Counted from the stretch's first letter, positions 1-5,268 are shown. The stretch is DNA of 5,365 nucleotides from Dehalococcoidia bacterium (GCA_030627335.1 DAOUSH010000040.1:1-5365), one strand, 5' to 3'. Notes: a model not told the origin generated them from the sequence alone. Made by a program: numbers and translations.

Positions 1-44
1 CTGGCTATGGACGTCAATACTGTTGCCATCCTGGGACGCAGCAC
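1..44 (-). CDS. hrcA: Probable heat-shock repressor HrcA, N-terminal 14 codons only (runs off the left edge)
   Basis: Read on the minus strand from a GTG at 44-42, the visible residues are MLRPRMATVLTSIA, open to the window edge. The GTG is chosen because a strong AGGAGG lies 5 nt upstream; an ATG five codons later has no comparable ribosome binding site. HrcA proteins characteristically begin M-L-x-x-R followed by a hydrophobic V/I-L-x-x-I helix leading into a winged-helix DNA-binding domain, and these residues fit that pattern. The decisive context is the CIRCE palindrome directly upstream, since CIRCE is the operator bound by HrcA and usually precedes hrcA-grpE-dnaK-dnaJ or groESL. HrcA would repress its own operon and release it on heat stress, when unfolded protein occupies GroEL. 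With only 14 residues the identity is an inference; dnaJ, dnaK or another CIRCE-controlled gene is less likely given the residue pattern. Confidence 0.6.
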   Translation of the reverse strand, partial: MLRPRMATVLTSIA

Positions 45-49
45 CTTAA

Positions 50-55
50 CCTCCT
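50..55 (-). promoter_or_regulatory. Ribosome binding site AGGAGG of the leftward gene
   Basis: A perfect AGGAGG reads on the minus strand, 5 nt before the GTG at 44. It fixes the start of the truncated leftward gene. It abuts the CIRCE palindrome, so an RNA hairpin formed by CIRCE would end right at this site. Confidence 0.8.
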
Positions 56-56
56 T

Positions 57-83
57 TTAGCAATCTCAGCCCGAGACTGCTAA
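57..83 (-). promoter_or_regulatory. CIRCE element (HrcA operator)
   Basis: On the plus strand the site is TTAGCAATC, a 9-nt spacer, then GACTGCTAA. The CIRCE consensus is TTAGCACTC-N9-GAGTGCTAA, so 16 of 18 arm positions and the exact spacer length match; the two deviations fall at the same symmetric arm position. One flanking base pair extends the dyad (T56/A84). It lies between the candidate promoter and the ribosome binding site of the leftward gene, the classic CIRCE position in an untranslated leader. HrcA bound here would block transcription of the leftward operon; as RNA, the stem-loop may also affect message stability. Confidence 0.88.
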
Positions 84-92
84 ATCATACTT

Positions 93-121
93 AACCTAGC
101 ATTTTTAGCCGTGGTTGTCAA
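93..121 (-). promoter_or_regulatory. Candidate sigma-70-type promoter for the leftward (hrcA-like) gene
   Basis: On the minus strand a perfect -35 TTGACA (121-116) is followed after 17 nt by TAGGTT (98-93), a weak -10. Transcription would start near 86, placing CIRCE just after +1, as in other CIRCE-regulated genes. A better-looking -10, TATGAT (89-84), lies further in but has no good -35 at proper spacing. Vegetative promoters commonly drive CIRCE operons. Confidence 0.5.
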
Positions 122-147
122 GATATTATGGCTATTATTCCTGGCGT

Positions 148-176
148 TTGACACAAGTGAGCCCCGGTAGTAGTAT
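148..176 (+). promoter_or_regulatory. Candidate sigma-70-type promoter for the 527-residue membrane protein
   Basis: A perfect -35 TTGACA (148-153), a 17-nt spacer and TAGTAT (171-176, four of six -10 positions) point rightwards. Transcription would start near 183, giving a leader of about 35 nt before the ATG at 218. It diverges from the leftward promoter, with 26 bp between the two -35 boxes. Confidence 0.6.
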
Positions 177-217
177 ATGGCAGTCTTAAAAATCTCTCGT
201 CAAGGGGGGCTATAGAG

Positions 218-1801
218 ATGAGTGCGCTTAAGGTTGTATCGGTCTCTTTGCTGGGGTTTCTTCTAACCTTGTCGCTTGTTATCTTCGGGCTGGCGTTCAC
301 GATGAAAATGACGGCGCTTAATGCCGACTTTGTTACCTCACGCATAGATGCCATTGATGTATCGGCGCTAACAGAAGAAATTATTGACGAGCAGGTCTCC
401 CTTGGAGACCTGCCGGAAGAATTCACCGAGGAGCTCAGGGTTGCCCTGATTGATACTATTGACAGGCTGGAGCCAGTGGTTAAGGAACAATTAGATACCA
501 GCGTTTACTCTACATATGACTACCTGCTGGCGAAGAAAGAGAGCCCGGAATTAGCCCTCACATTAAGAGAAACCTTCTTTAGCTTGGAATTTGTTTCCTC
601 CTTCCTAGATGAAATAGACATATCTTCACTGGCGGAGGCTTACCTTAGCAGCGAGAGCGTTCAGGAAGACCTTCCGGAAGAGTTCACCGGGGAGTTAAAG
701 GCTGACCTGGTTGACATCATCGACAGGCTGGAGCCACTGATAAAGGAGCGTATAAGCGCTGTATCGGACCATATCTTCGATTATATGCTGGGAATGAGCC
801 AGAGCCTGGACATGGTTTCTTTGATGAGGGAAAACATCCTCGATTCGGAATTTGTTGGCTCCTTGCTTGACGAAATAGACATACCATCCTTGCTGGAAAA
901 TGTTGATTTATCGTCTTTAGCAATGGATTATCTCAATGAGCAGACTTCAGAAGATATATCTGAAGAGGTGGAGTATCTGGTTGGATATGTTGATGAAATC
1001 ATTATTGAGCTTGAGCCATGGATGAGAGAACAGGTGGGCATAGTTGCCGGCCCCGTCTTCGATTACCTGCTGGGGATAAGCCAGAATATAGATATATCGG
1101 TTTCGCTGGAGCCGGTAAAAGACGCTCTGGGAGATAACCTGCGAGAAGCCTTTCTGGAATCACCACCGGAAGAACTGGCCGGATTATCCCAGACTGAGCT
1201 TGAGCAGTACTTCGATGAGCATTTCGGGGAACTGGCTGATGAGTTTCCGGCTACCTTTGATCTTGATGAAAGCGTATTGGGGGATTTGAGAACGGATATA
1301 ACCAGTGCACTGGCAGATGCTGAAATAGAGCTTGAGCAGAGTAGGCAGGATGTTGCCGAATCGTTGGCTGAAGCCGAGATGGCTTTTGGGGAATCGAGGG
1401 AGTATGTCGGCTACTTCACGCTCAGCTACAATTTGCTTATTGTATTTATATTATTATTAATTGCCGGTATCGTCCTTATACATCGTGAGGTAAAGGGCTC
1501 TACCCGTACCCTGGCGGGCATATTCATCACCTTTGGCGTCTTCAATCTGGTAGCGGTACTGGTTGCCCGGGCTTTAATTAGACCGCCACTGGAGCAGATT
1601 GAGGACATCCCATCATCTTTGCTGGAATGGATAGTGCAGACAACCAGCAGCTCGCTGACACCCCTGCTGGTATTAGCTATCGTTATGCTGGTGGTCGGCG
1701 CCGTTCTCCTGGCTGTCCCCATTATCTATAGCCGCCGTCAGACTAGAATGAAAGCGGGGTACCCCTATAGCTCTTCCCAAGAAGATGAGCCCCGTCCTTA
1801 A
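218..1801 (+). CDS. Four-helix membrane protein with three tandem 87-residue ectodomain repeats; function unknown
   Basis: I do not recognise a named family. The 527-residue protein starts at ATG 218, 8 nt after an AAGGGGGG ribosome binding site. Residues 5-29 are an uncleaved-looking N-terminal membrane helix with no AxA cleavage motif. Residues 30-398 are acidic, helical and probably outside the cytoplasm, with three tandem repeats starting at residues 38, 125 and 212. Each repeat contains FV-x-S/T, an IDxSSL-like motif, an LEP motif followed by K/R-E, and a Y/F-D-Y-x-L motif. Residues about 310-355 form an acidic segment (FLESPPEEL, FDEHFGELADEFP) and 357-395 a charged, coiled-coil-like helix. 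Three membrane helices follow (about 400-421, 431-453, 480-503). Basic residues in the 422-430 loop and the 506-512 tail suit a cytoplasmic location, so both ends are predicted inside. It may be a cell-surface scaffold or sensor; there is no catalytic motif. It stands alone behind its own promoter, divergent from the CIRCE-controlled gene. Confidence 0.88.
   Translation: MSALKVVSVSLLGFLLTLSLVIFGLAFTMKMTALNADFVTSRIDAIDVSALTEEIIDEQVSLGDLPEEFTEELRVALIDTIDRLEPVVKEQLDTSVYSTYDYLLAKKESPELALTLRETFFSLEFVSSFLDEIDISSLAEAYLSSESVQEDLPEEFTGELKADLVDIIDRLEPLIKERISAVSDHIFDYMLGMSQSLDMVSLMRENILDSEFVGSLLDEIDIPSLLENVDLSSLAMDYLNEQTSEDISEEVEYLVGYVDEIIIELEPWMREQVGIVAGPVFDYLLGISQNIDISVSLEPVKDALGDNLREAFLESPPEELAGLSQTELEQYFDEHFGELADEFPATFDLDESVLGDLRTDITSALADAEIELEQSRQDVAESLAEAEMAFGESREYVGYFTLSYNLLIVFILLLIAGIVLIHREVKGSTRTLAGIFITFGVFNLVAVLVARALIRPPLEQIEDIPSSLLEWIVQTTSSSLTPLLVLAIVMLVVGAVLLAVPIIYSRRQTRMKAGYPYSSSQEDEPRP
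329..1132 (+). repeat. Three in-frame tandem coding repeats (261-nt period, third copy longer)
   Basis: Repeat 1 begins at 329, repeat 2 at 590 and repeat 3 at 851, an exact 261-nt spacing. The LEP motif lies at residues 84, 171 and 265 and the (Y/F)DY motif at 100, 187 and 281, so copy 3 has a net gain of 7 residues after its first third. Copies 1 and 2 are still similar as DNA: the 15-mer gacaggctggagcca recurs at 461 and 722, exactly 261 nt apart. This suggests tandem duplication within the gene. Copy 3 also carries a nested 9-residue duplication (IDIPSLLEN then VDLSSLAMD, residues 220-237). Confidence 0.88.
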
Positions 1802-1882
1802 CCTTTTCCGCAGAATATGTTATGCTGTACAAGTCGATTGCTTGAGACCCGTTATCAGATTACATAATTCTGGAGCTGTTCT

Positions 1883-2218
1883 ATGAGACTGCCTGGACCT
1901 GTAGAGATTATTCTTATAATTGTCGTTGCCGCCATTGTTCTGATTGGCGTCAGGGTGCTGGGCACACCCGCCAGGAGAAAAAGCCAGAATCTTGCCAGGA
2001 ATGAGGTGGTAGACGAAGACGAAGAGAGCTATGAAGAGAGGATAAAAAAGACACGCCGCACCCGTATTCAAGTGGTTGGCGTTATCGCTGTCATAGCGGG
2101 TATCTTCATTCTGTTGTCCAGCCTGAGCCTGATTAAATGGATCTTCTGGGGTCCCATAGGAGCCATTATCATTATGGCTGTCGGTATAGTAACAATCGTC
2201 GTCGCCAGACGTAGATAA
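1883..2218 (+). CDS. Small three-helix membrane protein, TatA-like at the N-terminus; function unknown
   Basis: This 111-residue protein starts at ATG 1883, 7 nt after GGAG (1872-1875). Helix 1 covers residues 7-28; a basic then strongly acidic linker (about 30-60, including DEDEE and EERIKKTRR) follows; helices 2 and 3 cover about 62-83 and 86-107, with an ARRR tail. By the positive-inside rule the N-terminus is outside and the linker and tail are cytoplasmic. The opening G-P-V-E before a long aliphatic helix, then I-G and a basic stretch, resembles the TatA/TatB start. The usual F-G hinge is missing, and two extra helices are not a TatA feature, so I do not call it Tat. It lies 81 nt after the repeat protein on the same strand and could be co-transcribed with it; no convincing terminator or promoter is visible between them. 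Real gene likely, function unknown. Confidence 0.8.
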   Translation: MRLPGPVEIILIIVVAAIVLIGVRVLGTPARRKSQNLARNEVVDEDEESYEERIKKTRRTRIQVVGVIAVIAGIFILLSSLSLIKWIFWGPIGAIIIMAVGIVTIVVARRR

Positions 2219-2237
2219 CCGCAGAGAAGCCTCATTA

Positions 2238-2266
2238 TTGACACCTCTTATTGCCGATGCTACACT
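2238..2266 (+). promoter_or_regulatory. Extended -10 sigma-70-type promoter of the nadK operon
   Basis: A perfect -35 TTGACA (2238-2243), a 17-nt spacer and TACACT (2261-2266, four of six) lie upstream of nadK. A TG one base before the -10 hexamer (2258-2259) makes it an extended -10 element. Transcription would start near 2273, leaving a leader of about 46 nt. This suggests the nadK group is expressed independently of the two membrane proteins upstream. Confidence 0.65.
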
Positions 2267-2318
2267 TCTTTTTACTTCGTAATTTCCTATATATTGCTGG
2301 AAAAGCAGGTCATAATTA

Positions 2319-3152
2319 ATGAACAGGGTTGGTATTGTCTATCATCCGCTTAATAAGGATGCTGTTTCACTGGCGAAAAAGCTAGCCGGGTTTCTGCGCT
2401 CAAGTGGTGTTAAAAGCTGGCTTAGCTCCGCCTGGGAGGGTGATGAGGTCAGGGAGAATGTAAATGGCAGCGATTTGATATTGACCATCGGTGGCGATGG
2501 CACCATTCTGCGAGCCGCTCAGGCGGTGGCTCCCTATTCGGTTCCCATTACCGGTATCAACCTGGGGCGCCTCGGTTTTCTGACCGAGCTTGCCCCCGAC
2601 GAGGCTATAGAAAAATTACCTGCCTTGCTGGCTGGGGGAGGCTGGCTTGACGAGCGAGCTATGCTCGAAGCCGAGATTGTTATCGCCGGGGAAGGACGGG
2701 AGAGCACACACAGGTTTTTTGCCCTTAACGACGTCGTGGTCGCCCGGGGAGAGATAGCCCGTATTATAGATGTCGAAGCCAGCATCGACGGCAAGCCGTT
2801 GACTACATATAAGGCTGACGGGGTTATTATAGCCACCGCCACTGGCAGTACCGGTTACTCGTTGTCTGCCGGCGGCCCCGTCCTTAATCCGCAGGCTGAT
2901 GACTTCCTGCTTGTGCCGATACTTCCTTACCTCAGCCTGAGGCATCCGCTGGTACTGCCGCCGAAAACCGTCGTTGAGCTAAAGGTCGGCACTATTCACA
3001 AGGCGGTGCTTAGCGTTGACGGTCATATAAGCCTGCCATTGGTAGGCGGCACCGGCATAATAATAAGGCACAGCCCGATAAAAACCCGCTTCTTGAGGGT
3101 CAACCCTAAAGACTCCTTCTACGGCACACTGAAGCGGAAACTGAAAGGTTAG
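2319..3152 (+). CDS. nadK: NAD kinase (ATP/polyphosphate:NAD 2'-phosphotransferase)
   Basis: The enzyme phosphorylates the 2'-hydroxyl of the adenosine ribose of NAD to make NADP and is the only route to NADP in most bacteria. At 277 residues it has the normal family length. Visible family motifs are GGDG at 58-61 (nucleotide-binding loop), NLGRLGFL at 81-88, ND at 137-138, the Y-K-A-D-G region with TATGSTGYSLSAGGP at about 164-187, the PYLSLRHPLVLP block at 203-214, and a late DG at 234-235. In the third-last motif the residue after proline is Tyr, where many relatives have His (PHSL); this may be lineage variation. The start at ATG 2319 has only a weak site (gcaggt, about 8 nt upstream), but the N-terminus VGIVYHP is typical of the family. 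It is the first gene of a three-gene operon; the next start is 4 nt after its stop. Confidence 0.96.
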   Translation: MNRVGIVYHPLNKDAVSLAKKLAGFLRSSGVKSWLSSAWEGDEVRENVNGSDLILTIGGDGTILRAAQAVAPYSVPITGINLGRLGFLTELAPDEAIEKLPALLAGGGWLDERAMLEAEIVIAGEGRESTHRFFALNDVVVARGEIARIIDVEASIDGKPLTTYKADGVIIATATGSTGYSLSAGGPVLNPQADDFLLVPILPYLSLRHPLVLPPKTVVELKVGTIHKAVLSVDGHISLPLVGGTGIIIRHSPIKTRFLRVNPKDSFYGTLKRKLKG

Positions 3153-3156
3153 GAAT

Positions 3157-3627
3157 ATGAAACACAATATAGAAAAGGCAAAAATAAGTGATGCTAAACA
3201 GATACATCGGCTGATTAACCACTTCGCCGATAAGAGCGAGATGTTAGCCCGATCACTTAGCGAGATATACGAGAATATCAGGGATTACTATGTGGTGAGG
3301 CAGGGGGAGCAGGTGGTTGCTTGCATAGCCCTGCATATCAGCTGGGAAGATTTAGCCGAGGTAAAGTCGCTGGCGGTTACCGAAGCTTGCCAGAAGCATG
3401 GCATCGGCGAGCTGCTGGTGGAAGCCTGTCTCAAAGAGGCGGAGGAACTGGGTATCGCCATGGTGTTCTGCCTGACTTATACTGCCAATTTCTTCGAGAA
3501 GTGCGGCTTCTCTCTGGTGGATAAAGCCGAACTGCCGCACAAGGTATGGGGGGAGTGCTACCGCTGTCCCAAGTTCCCCAACTGCGATGAGCTGGCGCTC
3601 ACCTATAAGCTTGAGGTGGAGGGCTAG
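3157..3627 (+). CDS. GNAT N-acetyltransferase, probably short-form N-acetylglutamate synthase (ArgA-like)
   Basis: This 156-residue protein is a single GNAT domain. The acetyl-CoA pyrophosphate loop is Q79-K-H-G-I-G84, after the beta-strand EVKSLAVT (68-75); NFFEKCGF (111-118) is the usual late GNAT motif around the substrate pocket. The C-terminal ELPHKVWGECYRCPKFPNCDE block, with C134, C137 and C143, matches what I recall of short stand-alone N-acetylglutamate synthases (glutamate + acetyl-CoA to N-acetylglutamate, first step of arginine synthesis). These lack the amino-acid-kinase domain of classical ArgA. Substrate is inferred from family resemblance, and a different acyl acceptor is possible. 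The start at ATG 3157 is 4 nt after the nadK stop, with GAAAGG and AGGA just upstream inside the nadK end, so translation is probably coupled. No other arginine gene is in view. Confidence 0.88.
   Translation: MKHNIEKAKISDAKQIHRLINHFADKSEMLARSLSEIYENIRDYYVVRQGEQVVACIALHISWEDLAEVKSLAVTEACQKHGIGELLVEACLKEAEELGIAMVFCLTYTANFFEKCGFSLVDKAELPHKVWGECYRCPKFPNCDELALTYKLEVEG
3618..3623 (+). promoter_or_regulatory. Ribosome binding site GGAGGG fixing the GTG start of the Nudix gene
   Basis: GGAGGG lies in the last codons of the acetyltransferase gene, 7 nt before the GTG at 3631. It supports the GTG start and translational coupling. Confidence 0.75.
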
Positions 3628-3630
3628 CCG

Positions 3631-4167
3631 GTGGAAGAGACGCTCTCCAGCAAGGTGGTTTTCAATGGGCAGGTGGTTAAGCTGCGGGTGGATGATATCA
3701 GGCTGCCCGATGGCCGCCAGGCCAGTTGGGAGGTTGTTGAGCGCGGCGACTGCGTGGCTGTCATTCCCATTGACGCCGATGGCAACGTGCTACTGGTGAA
3801 GCAGTTTCGCAGGCCGGTTGAGAAGGATTTACTGGAGATACCTGCCGGTGGTATTGACCCCGGGGAGGAGACGGAAGCTACCGTACGGCGCGAAATGCGC
3901 GAGGAAACCGGATACCTGCCGAAGAAGGTGGAAAAGCTGGGTGGCTTCTATGCTTCGCCGGGCTTCTGCACCGAATATATGCATCTTTACCTGGCTTATG
4001 ACCTCGTTCCGGACAGACTTTATGCCGAGGATACCGACAGCATTGAGCTTGTTCGGGTGCCTTTAAGCGAGGTTGCCGGGCTCATTGCTTCGGGCGATAT
4101 CTGCGACGCCAAGAGCATTGCCGGGCTTCTTTTGTACCTGTCTTCTAAAAAATCCGCCTCAAGCTAG
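3631..4167 (+). CDS. Nudix hydrolase, ADP-ribose pyrophosphatase type
   Basis: The protein probably hydrolyses ADP-ribose to AMP and ribose 5-phosphate, removing a reactive breakdown product of NAD. Its 178 residues carry a complete Nudix box: G73, E79, then R87-E88-M-R-E91-E92-T-G94, with the metal-binding glutamates present. The EIPAGG strand precedes it (69-74). The ADP-ribose subgroup is indicated by GGFYASPGFCTE (104-115), which puts a proline (P110) 15 residues after the Nudix box, the hallmark spacing of ADP-ribose pyrophosphatases. The LLVKQFRRPVEKDLLE stretch (54-69) is also typical of the NudF/YqkG group. The start is GTG at 3631, 3 nt after the acetyltransferase stop. Grouping with nadK suggests a shared role in pyridine nucleotide balance. 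The stop codon overlaps that of the convergent HIT gene. GDP-mannose or another nucleoside diphosphate sugar is a possible alternative substrate. Confidence 0.93.
   Translation: MEETLSSKVVFNGQVVKLRVDDIRLPDGRQASWEVVERGDCVAVIPIDADGNVLLVKQFRRPVEKDLLEIPAGGIDPGEETEATVRREMREETGYLPKKVEKLGGFYASPGFCTEYMHLYLAYDLVPDRLYAEDTDSIELVRVPLSEVAGLIASGDICDAKSIAGLLLYLSSKKSASS
4164..4167. other. CTAG shared by two convergent stop codons
   Basis: The palindrome CTAG holds the TAG of the Nudix gene (plus, 4165-4167) and the TAG of the HIT gene (minus, 4166-4164). The genes overlap tail to tail by 4 nt. There is no intergenic terminator, and I see no strong hairpin with a T-run just inside either gene. Confidence 0.95.
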
Positions 4168-4505
4168 CCGAGCTGCCCCGATAGCTGTCTGCCGCCCATA
4201 ACGTGCAGGTGAAGATGGGGCACCAGCTGCCCGCCCTGCTGACCACAGTTTATCACCAGGCGGTAACCGGTTTCGGAAATGCCCTCATCCTTGGCGAGTT
4301 GGTTGGCAACGGTGACCATGTGTCCCATCAGGGGCTTCTCCCTCTCGGTTATTTGAACCAGAGAGGTAAAGTGCTTCCTGGGAATGACCAGCAGATGCAC
4401 CGGCGACTGGGGGTTGATGTCGCGGAAGGCAATCACCTCTTCGTCCTGATAGATAATATCGTTGGGTATCTTGCCGGCTACGATGTTGCAGAATATACAA
4501 TCCAT
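4164..4505 (-). CDS. HIT-family (HINT-like) nucleotide-binding protein
   Basis: HIT proteins are small cytoplasmic dimers that hydrolyse purine nucleoside phosphoramidates, aminoacyl-adenylates or related nucleotides. The 113-residue length is typical of the HINT branch. The signature is H97-L-H-L-H101 followed by VMGGRQL, with H99 expected to be the nucleophile. The N-terminal DCIFCNIVAGKIP has the C3/C6 pair which, with H45, gives the zinc site seen in part of the family. FRDINPQSPVHLLVIPRKH (27-45) is also canonical. The start is ATG 4505, only 2 nt after the fumarase beta stop; its AGGAGAGG site lies within the final beta codons, so it is probably translated by coupling from the same transcript. 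The link to fumarase is likely transcriptional convenience rather than a shared pathway. Its stop shares a CTAG with the stop of the convergent Nudix gene. Confidence 0.95.
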   Translation of the reverse strand: MDCIFCNIVAGKIPNDIIYQDEEVIAFRDINPQSPVHLLVIPRKHFTSLVQITEREKPLMGHMVTVANQLAKDEGISETGYRLVINCGQQGGQLVPHLHLHVMGGRQLSGQLG

Positions 4506-4507
4506 TT

Positions 4508-5086
4508 TTACCTCTCCTGCACTTTTTGATATGCAGCCCTATTCCGGGTAAACAGGTCGCCGCCATAAATATCGTTGGCGACGATAGCCGGGAAGTCCTC
4601 CACCTCAAGACGCATGACGGCTTCGGCAGCCAGCTCGGGGTAGGCGATGACCTCCGCCTTTTTGATAGCCTTTGAAAGCAAGGCGCCGGCGCCACCAAAC
4701 GTTACCAGATAGATAGTCCGGTGCTTTTTGATAGCCTCCTTTACCTCTGCTGAATGGCTGCCCTTGCCAATCATGGCTTTAAGCCCGGCTTTTAGCAGGG
4801 GTGGGGTATAGATGTCCATTCGTCCACTGGTGGTGGGACCGGCGGAGCCGATAACACTCCCCGGTCGGGCAGGGGAAGGTCCCATATAATAAAGGGTCTG
4901 CCCCTCGATGTTAAAGGGGGGCTTGTCGCCGTCGGCGATCGCTTTAACCAGCCTCTGGTGGGCGGCGTCGCGGGCGGTGAACAGTACCCCGCTGATGAGG
5001 ACTCTATCGCCCGCCCTGAGCTTTTCGATTATTTCCGGCTTAATCGGCGAGGTTATATTTATACTATCTGCTAACTTTGTTCCCAT
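4508..5086 (-). CDS. Fumarate hydratase, class I (Fe-S), beta subunit
   Basis: This is the C-terminal-type subunit of a two-subunit iron-sulfur hydro-lyase, which interconverts fumarate and malate in the TCA cycle or its reductive branch. At 192 residues it has the normal length. Visible motifs are DRVLISGVLFTARDAAHQR (27-45), YYMGPSP (66-72), IGSAGPTTSGRMD (79-91, whose Thr residues correspond to the proposed catalytic region of class I fumarases), MIGKGS (105-110), TFGGAGALL (129-137) and FPAIVANDIYGGDLF (165-179). I choose ATG 5086, where the conserved N-terminus begins and AAGGA lies 7 nt upstream. The frame stays open to an ATG at 5200, but those 38 extra codons cover a good promoter and have no family counterpart. 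L-tartrate dehydratase TtdB is closely related and cannot be excluded by sequence alone; fumarate is more likely. The alpha subunit gene ends 202 nt upstream. Confidence 0.93.
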   Translation of the reverse strand: MGTKLADSINITSPIKPEIIEKLRAGDRVLISGVLFTARDAAHQRLVKAIADGDKPPFNIEGQTLYYMGPSPARPGSVIGSAGPTTSGRMDIYTPPLLKAGLKAMIGKGSHSAEVKEAIKKHRTIYLVTFGGAGALLSKAIKKAEVIAYPELAAEAVMRLEVEDFPAIVANDIYGGDLFTRNRAAYQKVQER

Positions 5087-5093
5087 AGTCTCT

Positions 5094-5098
5094 TCCTT
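5094..5098 (-). promoter_or_regulatory. Ribosome binding site AAGGA deciding the beta-subunit start
   Basis: AAGGA on the minus strand, 7 nt before ATG 5086, supports this start over the upstream in-frame ATG at 5200. Confidence 0.7.
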
Positions 5099-5122
5099 AA
5101 AGGACAGCGGGATATAATAAAT

Positions 5123-5151
5123 AGTATAGCTGGATTGATTATTGTTGCCAA
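5123..5151 (-). promoter_or_regulatory. Internal promoter candidate for fumarase beta subunit and HIT gene
   Basis: On the minus strand TTGGCA (5151-5146, five of six) is followed after exactly 17 nt by TATACT (5128-5123, five of six). Transcription would start near 5116, about 30 nt before the beta-subunit ATG and just ahead of its ribosome binding site. It would let beta and HIT be transcribed apart from alpha. Confidence 0.6.
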
Positions 5152-5220
5152 CCCCTTTTTGGATGGGTATGGTCTTTTTAGGGTGGTTAAGCCCCTCCAA
5201 ACCTTCCGCTTCTATTATAA

Positions 5221-5268
5221 TCTCATCTCCCTTTACTAAAAAAGGAGATGAGAGGGATTTAAAATCCC
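5221..5268. repeat. Two adjacent palindromes in the fumarase alpha-beta gap
   Basis: A perfect 10-bp inverted repeat, TCTCATCTCC (5221-5230) and GGAGATGAGA (5244-5253), encloses a 13-nt A-rich loop. Directly next to it is GGGATTT-A-AAATCCC (5254-5268). On the minus strand the first hairpin is followed by TTATAATAG rather than a T-run, so it is not a standard terminator. It may be a processing or stabilising hairpin in a fumarase transcript, or the remains of a dispersed palindromic (MITE-like) element. One copy only is visible here. Confidence 0.6.

Noticed and set aside
118..426. Minus-strand frame of 102 codons opposite the start of the membrane gene
   Set aside because: It covers the divergent promoters and the N-terminus of the clear plus-strand gene, has no convincing ribosome binding site and a composition typical of an antisense shadow.
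329..1132. CRISPR-like array
   Set aside because: The repeats are long, in frame, diverged and contiguous with no unique spacers; they are protein-coding repeats.
1842..1868. TTGAGA and CATAAT as a promoter for the small membrane protein
   Set aside because: The spacer is only 15 nt, and the start point near 1875 would fall after the GGAG ribosome binding site at 1872-1875.
4203..4529. Plus-strand frame of 108 codons over the HIT gene
   Set aside because: It is the antisense of a canonical HIT protein with intact HxHxH and zinc-site cysteines.
5087..5200. N-terminal extension of the fumarase beta subunit to the ATG at 5200
   Set aside because: The 38 extra residues have no counterpart in the family; the stretch contains a promoter and AAGGA leading to the ATG at 5086.
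5221..5253. Hairpin as a Rho-independent terminator after the fumarase alpha gene
   Set aside because: On the minus strand the stem is followed by TTATAATAG with no T-run, and the stem is of mixed rather than high GC content.
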